Part shown: in pieces, positions 26,225 to 38,989 of the stretch
How the letters are laid out: each line of letters opens with the position of its first letter
Numbering within the stretch: the first letter of the stretch is position 1
Assembly: GCA_023053685.1 (NCBI GenBank)
Contig: JALIGW010000001.1
Location: 68,315,240-68,379,239, forward strand
Direction: 5' to 3'
Source of the DNA: Diadophis punctatus similis
Taxonomy: Eukaryota; Chordata; Lepidosauria; Squamata; Dipsadidae
DNA: 64,000 nucleotides
Notes under the pieces: generated by a model
The model's input: the letters and a program-made list of their open reading frames with translations, nothing else
Database searches by the model: none
Told to the model about the DNA's origin: nothing
Translations under genes and position numbers: made by a program

Positions 26225-26693
26225 AGTGATTTAAAAGCTCAAGAACAAATTGAAATATTTTGCTTATATCTGATTAGCCAAACATTTATCTCCATATTCC
26301 AGCTTTCCCCAATCTAGTAGTCTCTTAATATATCGCAGTCATCTAGATGAGAGTTATAATTTGAAGGAGAAAAAGGAGGGCTCAAGACCAGGGAAGCATG
26401 CTGCAGACTGGGAAGTCATGGGATATATGCATGCAGACGGATAGACCCATTCATGTTCTTTAATATCTGCCTTCTAGAAGTTAAGGTGAAAATATTTTAG
26501 CTAGGTAGAAAAAGGAGAGTTACCACCAGTTCTCATATTTACAGCTGTCGCAGTATTTCCAATGGTCACCTGATTAAAATTTGGGTGTTTGGCTACCAGC
26601 AGGTACTTACAATTGTTGCAGCCTATGAGGGTCATATGATCGCCATTTGTAAAGTCAGTGAGGAAGCTGGATTCATTTCACTATCGTGTCAGG

Positions 26694-26890
26694 GTCCCAA
26701 ATAGCATCCAAAATTAAATCAGAATCCGTGTCAAAGCATTTCTCAAAGTCCCAATTTATTATTAGAGAGCCATGTTGGTACATCTGGGTGAAACCCGAAT
26801 CTGAAGTCCCCAGGGTTTCACCACCCAGTTGAAAGTTCAAGCCTTTGCCCCCACACCCACAAATCCATCACGTTGTCCAATCTCCATTTG
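26694..26890 (-). mobile_element. LTR-like fragment
   Basis: On the minus strand this aligns by eye with 29513-29698. Shared blocks are TTGTGGGTGTGGG, CTTTCAACTGGGTGG, a GGGTTTC..CCCAGATGT segment, CTCTAATAA..AATTGG and an end at GACCCTGACA. The terminal CA and the AATAAA-like signal near the end fit the 3' part of an LTR, but no internal retroviral region is attached. Confidence 0.45.
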
Positions 26891-26929
26891 CCATGCTGGC
26901 AGAGTCCACCCATCTCCTTCCGTGCAGGT

Positions 26930-27155
26930 GCAGGGGCGCAGAGACAAAGGATGACCTTGGCCATCTTTTTGTGAGAATTTTTGGGCTTTTTTTGCATGCG
27001 CAGAAGCAAAAAAGCCCAAAAATTCTCACAAAAAGATGGCAACGCATGCAACGGATCGTCAGAAATGGCACCGGAGCGGTCACGCGCAAATTGCGCAATT
27101 GGCCACTTCCTACCGGAGCTACGCACCAGACAGCTCCGGTAGGAACCCACCACTG
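26930..27155. mobile_element. hAT-type foldback fragment
   Basis: A hairpin with CCATCTTTTTGTGAGAATTT and its complement (about 26962-27038) is followed by CCGGTAGGAACCCACCACTG, the right terminus shared with 19616-19993 and 54255-54557. The left terminus is not recognisable. No duplication was found. Confidence 0.65.
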
Positions 27156-27163
27156 GTCTAACA

Positions 27164-27829
27164 TATATGTCCTTGTCCTTGCATAGTTTGTTGTACGATC
27201 TCAGTAACATAATCCTCAGTTTTCTGTTAGTTTTCAGATTGAAAGATTGAGTTTCTAGATTTATATATTAGCTTACTGGGCCAAATTTTATCTGGACTGA
27301 AGTCTGCTACTACAGTATATACTATAGCTTCATGGGGAAGACCATTTTTGAATGCAAGGAAGTTTCCAGGATTCATGCTTAATGTATTGGTTCTCACCTT
27401 TTCTATAGTTACCTACAGATATTGATCAAGATGTTCAACTGTCTCTCTTGGTGCAGATATGGAGATACGGAGATGAAGATCACCTGCCTAGTAATAATAT
27501 CTGGCTTCAAACTTTTCAAACAACTTCCCACATATATTAAACAGCTTGGTTAAAAAAAAGATTTAACCTTGTGTAACACAACAGCACCAGCACCATGGGG
27601 CCGAAGGCAAGCTCCCAGCCCCACTTTTTAAGGACAAAGCTGAACACAGAAATGGAATCACTGCAACACAGCACCTCCAATACCCAGCTATAGAGTTGGT
27701 GCAAGCAGATCCATGATATGAAAAGTCAGTAAGAAACTGAAAAGGATAAACAAAGCAACAATCCTCCTGTCTCCTTTTAGTAAAGGTCATCTACCAGGGC
27801 AACCAAGTTTGTTTTTATGCTGAAACCAG
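27164..27829. other. Unassigned sequence
   Basis: No supported feature. Confidence 0.45.
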
Positions 27830-28540
27830 TTCTAAAACTGGACTGTGGCAGATTCAGAAACCAGTTTCATCCAATGGTTCCTGTAATTGTCAATACTGAA
27901 CAATACTGAATAAAACTGGATATCAGCAATGGTGAAGTAGATGGAAGAAGTATAATCTCTGGGTTCAGAGATGCCCTTTCAGGTTAGGTAACCAACATCT
28001 CCTCTAACCTGAAAGGGCCTTTCTGAACCCACTTCAACAATCCTGACCAATTTATCTTTAAGAGAATCAAGAGGACAAAACCTGGAAGAATAATCACAAT
28101 GTGGAGACCATTTCTGATAATTCAACTTTAATTTGGCATTCTAAATTGATATGGATTTAAATGATTTCACCCATAAAATGCACCACATGCTCCATTGCAT
28201 TGCTTCCCTAACCCGGAATCCAACCCATCTCTACATTTTCAGATCACTAACTAATGGAAAGGTATTAATGTACTGTTCAATATGTGGATGCAGCAACAGA
28301 GGGAAAAGTTAACTTCTTTGCCTCTCTATATAATTGCCAATGACAGAGATAATAATGCACTCTCAACTTGTTCATAAAAGTTACATTGGACCATTGGCAC
28401 TTTAGCTTTTTCTCTCTTTGTTTCAACCTGCTTTGCTCCTCAGTTAACCAAGGAGCCTTCTGGGCAAAAAGTGAGTGAAGGGAATGCTTTGATATGATCC
28501 TCTCTATCCCCTGGGCCATCTTTCTGTTTTATAACAAGGC
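27830..28540 (-). mobile_element. Old L2-like LINE, endonuclease-RT linker
   Basis: The minus-strand frame 28277-28519 contains KAPWLTEEQSRLKQREKKLK, then REAKKLTFPS. This resembles the basic linker between endonuclease and reverse transcriptase in L2-like LINEs. The rest has decayed. Confidence 0.55.
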
Positions 28541-28774
28541 TAGAATGTAGGTAGAAAAAAAATCAATCATATTGATCAGAAAACTCCCCAAAAGCATTCA
28601 AGAATCATTCAGATTTCAGAGGAAGTCTTCAGAGGAAAGCCATCCTTAATGACCCTTCATTCATAAGAAGGGAGCAGCAGTTAAACCAAACCATACCAGG
28701 AAGTGATCCAACAATGATAACTGGATAACACTTACTTTTACAACCTACCCAGATGTTCAAAAGTAAAATAAAAC

Positions 28775-29330
28775 AATAACAGAATAACAGAGTTGAAAGG
28801 GACCTTGGAGGTCTTCTAGTCCAACCCCCTACTCAAGCAGGAAACTCTATACCATTTCAGGGAAATGATTATCCAATTTCTTCTTAAAAACCTCCAGTGT
28901 TGGAGCATCCCCAACTTTTGGAGGCAAGCTGTTCCACTGATTAATTGTTTTAAACTGTCAGGAAATTTCTCCTTAGTTCTAGGTTGCTTCTCTCCTTGAT
29001 ATGTTTCCATCCATTGCTTCTTCTCCTGCCTTCAGGTGCTTTGGCGAATAGGTTGACCCCCTCTTCTTTGTGACAACCCCTGATATATTAGAACACTGCT
29101 ATCATGTCTCCCCTAGTCCTTCTTTTCATTAAACTAGACATACCCAATTCCAGCAACCGTACTTTATATGTTTTATCCTCCAATCCTCTAATCATTTTGT
29201 TGCTCTTCTCTGCACTCTTTCTAGAGTATCAACATCTTTTTTATATCTTAATGATCAAAACTGGATGCAATATTCCAAGTGTGGTCTTACCAAGGCATTA
29301 AGAAGTAGTATTAATGTCAATTTTGGAAGC
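28775..29330 (-). mobile_element. CR1 3' end, 5'-truncated
   Basis: On the minus strand it ends with AGGGGGTTGGACTAGAAGACC and CAAGGTCCCTTTCAACTCTG, the CR1 3' signature. Upstream lies the C-terminal RT segment (matching LEKVQKRATRMIKGLE of the intact copy near 51400), decayed. The 3' terminus is followed by an ATTCTGTTATT tandem (28777-28790). Confidence 0.85.
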
Positions 29331-29512
29331 TATTTTTCCTTTTGCTTCCTCACTGCCACAGATTTCAGCCTGGGAAATTGGGAGAGTTTTTTTTTTCTTG
29401 GAGCGGTAGAAACTCAGTCATAACAACATTCTTTACTCAAGGTCATTTGCCTTCACCTGCTTGAGACTCCATGTAGATTGTATCCAAGTGAATGTGAAGA
29501 TTTGGTTGGCTC

Positions 29513-29698
29513 ATGTGATGAACTTGTGGGTGTGGGGCAGGGCTGTGAACTTTCAACTGGGTGGGGAAACCCTGGAAGCTTTCAGATTTGGGTTTCCCCA
29601 GATGTGCCAACATGACATCTCTAATAAATTGGATCTTTGAGGAAATTCAAGCCTCAGAGTTTTATTTAGTTGGGGATGTTTTCTGGAACCCTAACAAT
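29513..29698 (+). mobile_element. LTR-like fragment
   Basis: This is the plus-strand partner of 26694-26890. It ends TCTGGAACCCTAACA and contains TCTAATAAATTGG as a possible polyadenylation region. Divergence between the two is substantial, so both are old. It could also be another terminal-repeat family. Confidence 0.45.
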
Positions 29699-29699
29699 T

Positions 29700-30569
29700 A
29701 ATATTTCATGTGATATGGATTCTATCCAGCTCATCTGCATAGTGTGCCAGATGATACACTTTTGGTATACTGAACCAGTCTCATATCTGTCATAGCAAAA
29801 TGAATACTGAGACAGTCCATTTCCAAGATCCTCATCTTGGATACTGAAGTCTCCAAGGCCCAAAATTGTAAAACTTTTCAAGTATTGATCATCAGTTAAT
29901 GCAGGTTTGGAGAAAATAAAAAAAGAGTAGACTACCAGAACATCAACAGTATTATCTCACCAACTGTCTTCTTCTCCCAAATAAAACACAAGATTTCCCA
30001 TGTGGGCTTCAAAGATTACCCACCCACCCAAAAAAAGTGTTTTCCTAGTGAGGGAAAATAAATCCCTATGGATGATTTCAACTCTATCTCTCTTCACCCC
30101 AGCTATCTATGTAAAATTATCCAGGTGAGCATAGTTCAGCTAAATTTTGCCCATCCAGCAATGCCATCCAAATACCTGTAATTCAAATCAGATCCTCCCA
30201 CTAATGATGCTTTCATTGATATAAGAACTCCATTTGAAACCAACCTGACATTCATTAACAGCATCAGGGAATGGATTTGGCTGTCTAGTATGGGTACTTT
30301 GATATCTGCTGGTAAGATGGAGTAACCCTGGCTTCTGAATAGTCCTAAGGATATTGTAGGTTCTTTGTCTTGGAAAAGTGTCATCTTTTCCCTACGCAGT
30401 TTTCTCTATCCCTATTTATTTCATATAGTTTAATACATTTTAAAGAAATCTCACCTCACTCTTCAACATATCTTCTGTCAGGGAGATGGTTTTTCCTTTG
30501 TTATCCTCCAAAGTGGATTCCAAAGGGACAACCACTTTGATGTTAACTTTTGTGGGCAATCTCGCCTAC
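29700..30569. other. Unassigned sequence
   Basis: The minus-strand frame 30136-30384 has no recognised domain. A short ATCA repeat lies at 30570-30600. Confidence 0.45.
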
Positions 30570-31980
30570 TGATCAATCAATCAATCAATCAATCAATCAT
30601 TAACCAATCTATTACCCTCAACTTAAAAACAAACAACCTACTCTCTAACGAACAATTTGGTTTCAGGAAAAAATTATCCTTTAATCTGCAACTCCTACAC
30701 TGCAAAAACATGTGGACTACACAACTAGATCAAGGCAAAGCAATAGACACAATTTACATAGACTTCTGTAAAATCTTTGATTCGGTGGTGCACAACAAAC
30801 TATTTCAAAAACTGCAATCTTATAGCATTTCTGCCCCCCTGCATAAATGGATAACTGTGTTCCTGTCTAACAGGCAACAAGTGGTCAAAATATCGAACAC
30901 TATATCAAATCCTGTACCTGTTAACAGTGGTGTCCCCCAAGACAGCGTTTTAGGGCCAACACTTTTTATACTTTACATAAATGACCTTTGCGATCATATT
31001 AAAAGTAACTTTGTTCTCTTCACTGATGATGTAAAACTATTCAACACTACTGACAATGCTGCTACCCTTCAAAAAGACCTTGACTATGTGTCAGATTGGT
31101 CAAACAAGTGGCAACTTCAAATCTCAACCAGCAAATGCTCTGTCTTACACATTGGCAAAAAAAATCAAAACACAAAATACAGGCTGGATAGACACGACCT
31201 TGTAGACGATCCTCTGTTAAGGACCTAGGAGTACTAATCTCTAATGATCTAAGTGCCAGAGCCCACTGTAAGAACATTGCCAAAAAAGCATTAAGAGTTG
31301 TTAACCTAATCTTGCTTAGCTTCTTCTCTGGTAATATTGTACTTTTAACTAGAGCATACAAAACATTTGCTAGACCAATTCTTGAATATAGCTCATCTGT
31401 CTGTAACCCACACTACATATCAGACATTAATACAATTGAGAATGTCCAGAGATATTTCACAAGAAGAGTCCTCCGCTCCTCTGCTCGCAACAAAATACCT
31501 TATGCCACCAGACTTTAAATTTTGAGCTTAGACAATTTAGAACTACACTGCCTTAGGTCTGACCTAAGTGTAGCACATAAACTTATCTGATACAATGTCC
31601 TACCCATCAATGACTTCTTCAGCTTCAACCGCAACAATACACGAGCACACAATAGATACAAACTTAAGGTAAACCGCTCCAAACTCAATTGCAGAAAATA
31701 CAACTTTAGCAACAGAGTGGTCAGTGGCTGGAATACACTACCAGACTCTGTGGTTTCTTCCCCAAATCCCCAAAGCTTTAACCTTAGACTGTCTACTGTT
31801 GACCTCACCGGATTCCTAAGAGGTCTGTAAGTGGTTAGCATAAGTGCACCAACGTGCCTACCGTCCCTGTCCTAATGTTCCCATGTACTCAAAACCGTCT
31901 CATGTATACATGTTTATACTTTTACTGTAATCTTATATATGCTTGACAAAATAAATAAATAAAATAAATAAAGCCACAAA
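30570..31980 (+). mobile_element. CR1/L2-group LINE, RT half, broken
   Basis: A frame at 30710-31228 carries IYIDFCKIFDSVVHNKLFQK (motif A), PVNSGVPQDSVLGPTLF (motif B) and [13 protein letters not shown] (catalytic box, TDD in place of ADD). It ends LHIGKKNQNTKYRLD. A second frame at 31312-31518 (TRAYKTFARPILEYSSSVCN) gives the thumb. The tail is at about 31830-31980, ending TTGACAAAATAAATAAAT. The RT frame shifts near 31215, so the copy is inactive but not ancient. The same family is on the minus strand at 58150-59115. Confidence 0.85.
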
Positions 31981-33324
31981 CAAAATTTCTATACAACCTC
32001 TGCAATTCAAGGAAGATAGAATCGTGAACATTAAGTAGCAGACCACAGTCTTCACAAGACTTCTCATTATGTCATCAGCATCCCCAGCAGTCCCACTGGT
32101 ATAGCCCTTATAGTAACTATACCTGATAAATGACAAGCTCTTATCCTGGTCCATCTGGGAGCTGTACACGCTGGCACGCTTTCAGATTAGAGCTAATTGC
32201 TATTGTTACTATCCTTTTATTTCTTCTTCCTGTTTGCAGGCGGATGCTCTGAAAAGGCTTCCTTTCTTTTTAAACAAAGCACAAACACTTGAACCCCTTC
32301 AGCAACTAATTTTAACTTTTTCTGTGGGGGAGGAAGCATGGAAAAGAGAAAATGGGCTGTTATATCCAGGAAGTATATGTAGCTTTCTGAATCAGACGTC
32401 TATTGTTGTTTTGCTAGAGTTGTACAATAGTACCATATACTGCCCTCGATATGAAACATTTCTTTTTCTGCTTCCCCAGAACAGGACAATAAAATGTAGG
32501 GATTAAAATATGAGAATGTTTCATGGAAAGGAACAGAGAACCATACTGGTGAAAATATGCTTTATGGTGGATTTTGAAACCTTTGACCTTCTGCTTTGGC
32601 AAACTTCATGCAAATTTTGATTTATAGGCTACCCAACAGGTTGTTCAACTGATGTTTTCAATAGTGAGGAACTTAAAGGATTTTTTTACAGCCCATTTAT
32701 ATCCCTTAAGGGAAAAATCTGTATGCAAAGATTATAACTTCATAATAGCTTTTTTTTCCCCCTAGCAGTAGAATGAAATGCTATTTGGTTAGAAAAACCG
32801 CCTTACAGCTCTTTGGAAAGTAACTTAACTTATGTTTTGATTAATCTATCAAGAAGAAAGTTTTTCAACTTTTGTTTTGCTTTAGCTTTGAACATGGGAT
32901 GATATTGTAACAGGTGGCAATACCTAACCAACCTAGGCTGTTATAGATTAGCCCTGGTTAGTACTTAAATGAGTGATTATCTGGAAATTCCAGGGCTATT
33001 TGCTAGACTTGGAAATTATCCAGAAAAAGGCAGTAACAAACCTCTTCAATAACACTGCCAAGATAATGACATGGTTATAATTACTAGAGGTTGAATTTGA
33101 CTCAGGAGTTTCTCTACTCTTACCGATAAGGTGCATGATGAAATATATCCTCAACTCCATGAAGGTATCTTCTTGGGAAAGAGAATGCTGGCTGCTCTGT
33201 TGGATCCTGTAATGAATTCTGACTTTTAAAGGAATCATTTCTTTAAGTCACAAGAGCCTTACTTAGAAAGACTTATACATCAGATTTAACAATAAAGAAT
33301 ATTTGTAGCTCAGAATTGAAATGA
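31981..33324. other. Unassigned sequence
   Basis: No gene supported. The frames at 32234-32506 and 32996-33238 have no motif. Confidence 0.45.
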
Positions 33325-33410
33325 GGAGTCCTTGATGCTCTCTGAACTTGGTTCCTTTCTTGCAGACATTTCATTACCCAAATTAGGTAATGTTAACCTT
33401 AATGTTAACA
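33325..33410 (-). mobile_element. Penelope-like terminal fragment
   Basis: GATGCTCTCTGAACTTGG and CATTTCATTACCCAAATTAGG on the plus strand are the reverse of the motif at 1440-1510. Read on the minus strand, GGGTAATGAAATGTCTGCAAG is the GAAA-containing core. Confidence 0.45.
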
Positions 33411-33722
33411 CAAAGACCTTCTCTAGGATTATTTATCCCCAATCTGCTCCTTCACGTTTTCCAACAATGTACCCGTGACCAATGTAATAGAGTCCATCCA
33501 CTTCACTGATTGTCCTTTTTTCTTCCACCTTTCCTGGCATTATAAAACATCTTAAGAAATTTAAATCTTCTCATGAAATAACCAGAATATGACATTTTAA
33601 TTCTGGTTATTTGTGCTTCATGTGAGAACCATGAATTGATTTTTCCCCATATGATCTCTGTCTTTGTTTGTTTTGTTTTTTTTTTTGTTTTTTTTTGGTG
33701 ATCCATGATGTTTTAATGGTAC

Positions 33723-36002
33723 TTGGGTCTGGCACCACTGTTATCAGCACATAATTTTGGTTTTGCTATTAAAAAAGCAATAGATAAGGCACATAAAAAA
33801 CATGAACCTAGTACTAAAACATTATTTCTTACAGTTTACAATCTGGCACACAGATGTAGACCATACTCAGACATTGAAGGACAGGTAGATTTGCTAACTG
33901 CAATTGGAGTAGATCTGGGAGTAGGCTTGCATTCATGGAGATCCGCAGTGAACATAGTTGATTTTATTGCAACAGACATTAAAACCACCATGTTTATGCA
34001 AAGAATCTGAAAATGTGTTTAATAATTGACAAAACTTCAACATTATAAATGAAAGCAGTTGTGATAGTTTTTGTAAAAGTTGAGGATTCAGAATGCCCAA
34101 CAACCATTTTCGTTGAGCTGATGGAATTGGAGAAACAAGATGCGGAGACCATATGTTCTTCAGTGATGGGAAGCTTACATAAAGTTGGGTTTACCATGTA
34201 ATATCTGCGAAAGCATTTAATAGCATTCTGCTCTGATGGTGCCAGCGTTATGTTTGGGAGAAAATCTGGAGTCAGCACCAGAATAGCTAAAGAGTTCCCA
34301 AACATTGTAATCTGGCACTGCTTGAACCATCGCCTCCAACTTGTGCTGGATGACTCCATAAAGGACACCAAACAACTGAACCACTTCAAAATATTCCTTG
34401 ACAAGATACACAACCACTTTCCATAAATCCTGCAAGAGCCAGGTGGAACTTTTCCAAATCTCTGAACAACTGGGCATTCAAATTGTGAAGATTGGCAGAG
34501 TTTTGGGACCAAGATGGGTTGCCTGAAGTTTTAGGTCAACCATAGCTGTGTGGCGTGCTTATCCAGCACTATATCAGTTTTTTTCTGGGCAATGAAAAAT
34601 ACCCAGGCATGGCTGCCCGTCTTGAAAATTTAAATTTTTGGACTGATTTGGCCCTCATGATTGACATTCTAAACGAGATTTCTCTTCTGTCAAATGCCCT
34701 GCAAGGGAGAAATGCAGACACCATCAAGGCCGAAAAATTGGTATTGCGATCAATTAAAGCATTTGAAATGCTTAGACAGGGAAAGGGCCCATATTGAAAA
34801 AAAGGTTGACGGAATGATAACTTCAAAAGCCTTCCAAAATATAAAATTTGTTAACAATCAACGATTTGTTGCACTTCCTCGTGAAAAACTTCTGGAAAGC
34901 ATCATCACCAATTTGAAGAAAAGGCTGATGGATTGCGAACACCTAAAAACAGGCAGCCAATTGCCAGACACAAACAAATTACAATTTATCACATATTTGG
35001 AGCTGGAATACTAGAACATTGCAGATGTAGTCGTTCCATGGACAGAAGCAGAGGAAGGATTGCTTGAATTTGCAAAATGTTTGATTATGGAATTGATTTG
35101 AATGACTACAGAGATTTTTTGGAAAACGTACTCAAAGATCAACTGAACTATACAATTCCTGAGTGTGTCAAAAAAGCTAGAGATATTCTCAAGAAAATTG
35201 CTGTTAGTTCAGCAGAGACAGAAAGGGGATTCTCAAAAATGAACCTTATATGTTCAGAACAAAGAACCCACCTAACTATTCAAAACCTTAGCAATTTGAT
35301 GACAATAAGCATTATTGGCATGCCTGTAACGATGGGACTCACTTCATGCAGTCAGAAACTAGCTCAGAGTACATCACGGGGCCGATGATCCATGAGTGAA
35401 GATTAAGAGAAGTGCAACTGAGGAGGCCCCAAATGAAAGAACGAAAGCACCACCAAGCAATAACACAAATAAGTACTTGAGTGTATCACTTTGATTGTGT
35501 TATTCTTATGTAAGGTGTAAGTTCATGCAATTAAAGTCTTCCTTTCTGTGTCTCTTCTTTGTGCAGGCCATTGGAGCAAGGTGGTCAGTTGGTGGTGTTG
35601 AAGACACCGGCAGGACAGTCATCTTCCTTCTGTAAGTAGCTCTTTTACTGTTTTATGTACTTATTTTATTCTTATTTAAATAGTAAGTGCACAAAATAAT
35701 AAATTTCCCTTTTTTATATCTTCTTTTTGTAGGTCATTCATTGGGGCAAAGAATTCAGTGACATCGACTTGGCCACTCCCACCTGGTCACATGACTGCCA
35801 AGACACTCCCACCCAGTCACATGACCAGTAAGCCACTCCTACCTGGTCATATGACCACCAAGCCACTCCCACCCGGTCACATGACTGCCATGCCACTCCC
35901 ACCCGGTCACATGACTGCCAAGCCATGCCCCAAAATTAAGCCACACCCACAAATGAAGCCACGCTCACAGAACCGGTAGTAAAAAATTAGAACCCACCCC
36001 TG
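33723..36002 (+). pseudogene. hAT transposase copy, broken (KIAA1586-like)
   Basis: Plus-strand fragments give an RNase H-like hAT transposase in order. The N-terminal part lies at 33750-34008 (KKAIDKAHKKHEPS, then RPYSDIEGQVDLL). A first catalytic region lies near 34020 (IIDKTSTL), and [17 protein letters not shown] with [14 protein letters not shown] follows near 34220-34360. A helical insertion is at 34555-34790. The C-terminal dimerisation domain is near 35190-35330 (AVSSAETERGFSKMNLI, then LSNLMTISIIG). Several stops and frameshifts (near 34050, 34198, 34425, 34796 and 35013) make it non-functional. Its right end (CGGTAGTAAAAAATTAG, then AACCCACCCCTG at 36002) resembles the ends of the miniature hAT elements. 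The left terminus was not found. Confidence 0.75.
35765..35935. repeat. 30-bp minisatellite, about 5.5 copies
   Basis: A unit of CCACTCCCACCCGGTCACAT followed by GACTGCCAAG repeats with a 30-bp period, so frames on both strands give ten-residue periodic peptides. It lies between the transposase remnant and the right terminus of the hAT copy. Confidence 0.9.
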
Positions 36003-36109
36003 ATGCAGTCATGTGACATCTCACTTTATGCCCACCTTGCTTGGCAATAGAAATTACACAGCCAATTATCATCATTAAGTGAGGACTACCTATATTGCTT
36101 AGCCAGAAG

Positions 36110-37815
36110 ACTGTGATGCTATTGAGCCCTCCAGAACTGGAAAGCTAAAAATCCTATGGACAAATCACTTTATTTTGAAACCATATGATCAACTACATTG
36201 ACCATTTTGTAGTGTTACTTATATTCCCTGTATTTTAGTAGGTATTCTCCTTGTTGCTAAACCTATTGGAGAACTATGGGAATTCAAAACACAGTAATTA
36301 TCTGAATGATGGTTAGTATCCAAATATGAGTAATGAGCCTGAAGCTAGCTATGTATTAAATAGAAACTATCTTCTATGAAGTTAACTCCATAATATATAG
36401 AGACACTGTTTCCAGGTACAAGAAAATCAGGATACTTAACTCATTTTCTCCATGATCTTCCATCAAACAAATTTTTCTTCAATTTTCATATGTTCAAGCA
36501 ACATGGAAGCCATTGCAAGATCAGATCAGGAAACAATTCCTTCTTTTTTTCCCATGCTACTGAAATTTTACTTGATGGAAATGTCATGTGGAGAACAATG
36601 AGTGTTGCAATTATTCAAGAGCCATTGCAGTGGTGACACACACATTTTCCTCCTTATTAACTGCAATTAGTGTGTGTTTTTTAATATGGACTTTTATTGC
36701 TGGGCAAATGTTATTCTGAGAAAGAAGTCTAAGCAAAGCCTATCACCCTTCATCTTTTTCACCACTGGATTATTGCAGTGATGACATATTCATCTAATGA
36801 CTCAGCATGCATTCTTCCAATGTATACCTCTAGAGTCAGAGGATCAACACTTACTAGTTCAAGTGACTTAGATCCAATCTTAAAGAGTTCGAGTTGATAT
36901 CATTTTAGCAAAAGTAAGTTCTCAAAGTCTGAATATAAAATTGGCAAAATGTTATATTTAAATAAACTGCACCAAGTACTGTAAATGTGGGAAAAATTCC
37001 ATCCTTCACCTGTTCTTTAGTTCATTTATAACTTACTGCTTTCAGCCCCATTATCCTTCACTTTGCTTAGAGTATAAATATCTTTCTTCCTTTTGTGGAG
37101 TTACAGCTTTCAAGCCAAGGCAATTATAGCAGCCTGCAGATGGATTTTTCTTTCTTGTAAGGTGGCAAATGGCAGAGCCCTGCAAGAGATAATATAGTGA
37201 TGCTTCATTCTTCACAACAGGGTACAGAGAATATACAGAATGATCTGGACTTCCCTGCTATTCAAGACATGTTGGCCTTGCTTAAAAGAGTGAGGAATAA
37301 AAAGGGGAAAAAGAGAGCATAATAGAATAGAAAGGCTGGAGCATTGGTCTTTTAATTCACGAATTACTTTGAGAAAGACATGGCTGGAAGAGCATTCTAC
37401 TTTTGAGAAACAATAAGCAAATTAATGGTGGAAGCAGACAAGCAAAAAGCTGAAACATTAGAGCAAAACCAAGCAAGTACTGAAGCACATAACACCAAAA
37501 TGTCAGTAGAAGGCAAAAATCACAAAACTGCATCTCACTTAATTTTGTCATATCATGTGGGGGAATTCACTGGAGATGGCAATTATGCTTGGAAGAGTTA
37601 ACTGTAAAAGAAAACCAGACTGCCAAAGAAGACAGTGGCTGGCAACCTTCAAAGCTGACACCAGGTAGCGTATGGAACAACTCAAAGAAGTAGTGCAAGA
37701 TCAGAAAATATGGAGATACCAGATCCATAGAATTCCCAAGAATCAGACATGACTGAATGGATGACATCATAATCATCACAGGGCAATACACAGAAAGTGA
37801 GATTCTGATGCTATT
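36110..37815. other. Unassigned sequence
   Basis: No supported feature. The part at 36003-36110 ending AAGTGAGGACTACCTATA resembles an end of the 25443-25822 family. Confidence 0.45.
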
Positions 37816-37817
37816 AG

Positions 37818-37863
<46 letters not shown>

Positions 37864-37892
37864 CATTCATTCATTCATTCATTCATTCATTT
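37816..37892. repeat. Compound (TTGA)n-(TTCA)n array
   Basis: About 11 TTGA units pass directly into about 7 TTCA units. Confidence 0.95.
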
Positions 37893-38989
37893 AAACCATT
37901 TATATTGTCACCCATCTCCTGACTGTGATTCTGGGAGGTAAACAAACAATTCAAGCCAGAAAACAAAACAGAACAAGTGAATTGATTAAAAAGAAATTAT
38001 AACCAGAATAATTCTGTATACCAAGTCAGAGGTACAAAAATATCATTTGATACAGTTTTGCTGGTTTCTAAGTTTTAGTTTCTTGTCTATTTATTGATTC
38101 TAGTTTTGACAGCCACTCTGTTATTGTTATTATAAAGGTGGGAGGCATCTATTTCATTTGGCATAAAATAAGCTCAGAACTATAAACCATGTTTTGGATT
38201 CTTTGGAATATTTGTTCCCATCTTCCCTGAGAGAAGCTAAATCTGGGCAACTTAACATAAGGATTTGAAACATTAATATTACCAGTAAGAATAGGCATGC
38301 TTCCAAAAGTATTCTTATTTAAATATCCTCTTGACATTTTTTTGCTTCAAAACAAATTAGGGTTTTAATTGTTTTGATATTTTTATTTCTGAATAAATTT
38401 ATTGCTATTTATAATGCCACCCAATTCAGCACTGAGGCTGGACAGCATACAGATTAAAAGTAGACACAATTCTTTAAAATAAACATAACAGTAAATATAA
38501 TGGAGGAATAAATTTACTGTTCCTCTGTTCCATAGTGAGTTCAGAAGAATACCATGACTGATGGTACAAAAAGCCACTGAGAGATCAAAGAATCAGGACA
38601 GTTGTAGCATCCCTGTCCTTTTCCACCAAAGTTCATTAACAAATGTGATCAATACCGTAATCAGTATTGATTACTGAGTGAAACCTGAGTGAAATTGATC
38701 CAGATACGCCTTCCTCTATTGCAGTTCTGATTGCCTCCACATCTCTGGCAGGTAAGTAGAAGAAGATCAGTTTCAATCTGCATCTGTTCCATAGAGCATA
38801 TGGGCAGGAGTGTAGGAAAAAGACCCAAAAACCTAGAGTTAGAGATAAGGCAGAAGCTATCAAAATTAGTCAATAGACATAAATTAGCTCCAAATATCAC
38901 ATATATCAACATCTAAAGGCTGGGACCAGCCGAACCCATAAAAAAAAAAAGAGAGAGAGAGAGAAGAAAACATCCAACCACGTGGAGCC
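37893..38989. other. Mostly unassigned; possible LINE remnant
   Basis: The stretch 38390-38720 contains phrases such as AAAGCCACTGAGAGATCAAA that recur in antisense L2-like LINEs, but no protein motif remains. A GA-rich tract lies at 38940-38965, just before the probable start of the CR1. Confidence 0.4.

Noticed and set aside
25819..26229. Four overlapping GC-rich frames on both strands
   Set aside because: They mirror each other because the sequence is a palindrome; no codon bias or domain.
30136..30384. 82-residue minus-strand frame as a host exon
   Set aside because: No domain, no convincing splice sites; probably an old repeat.
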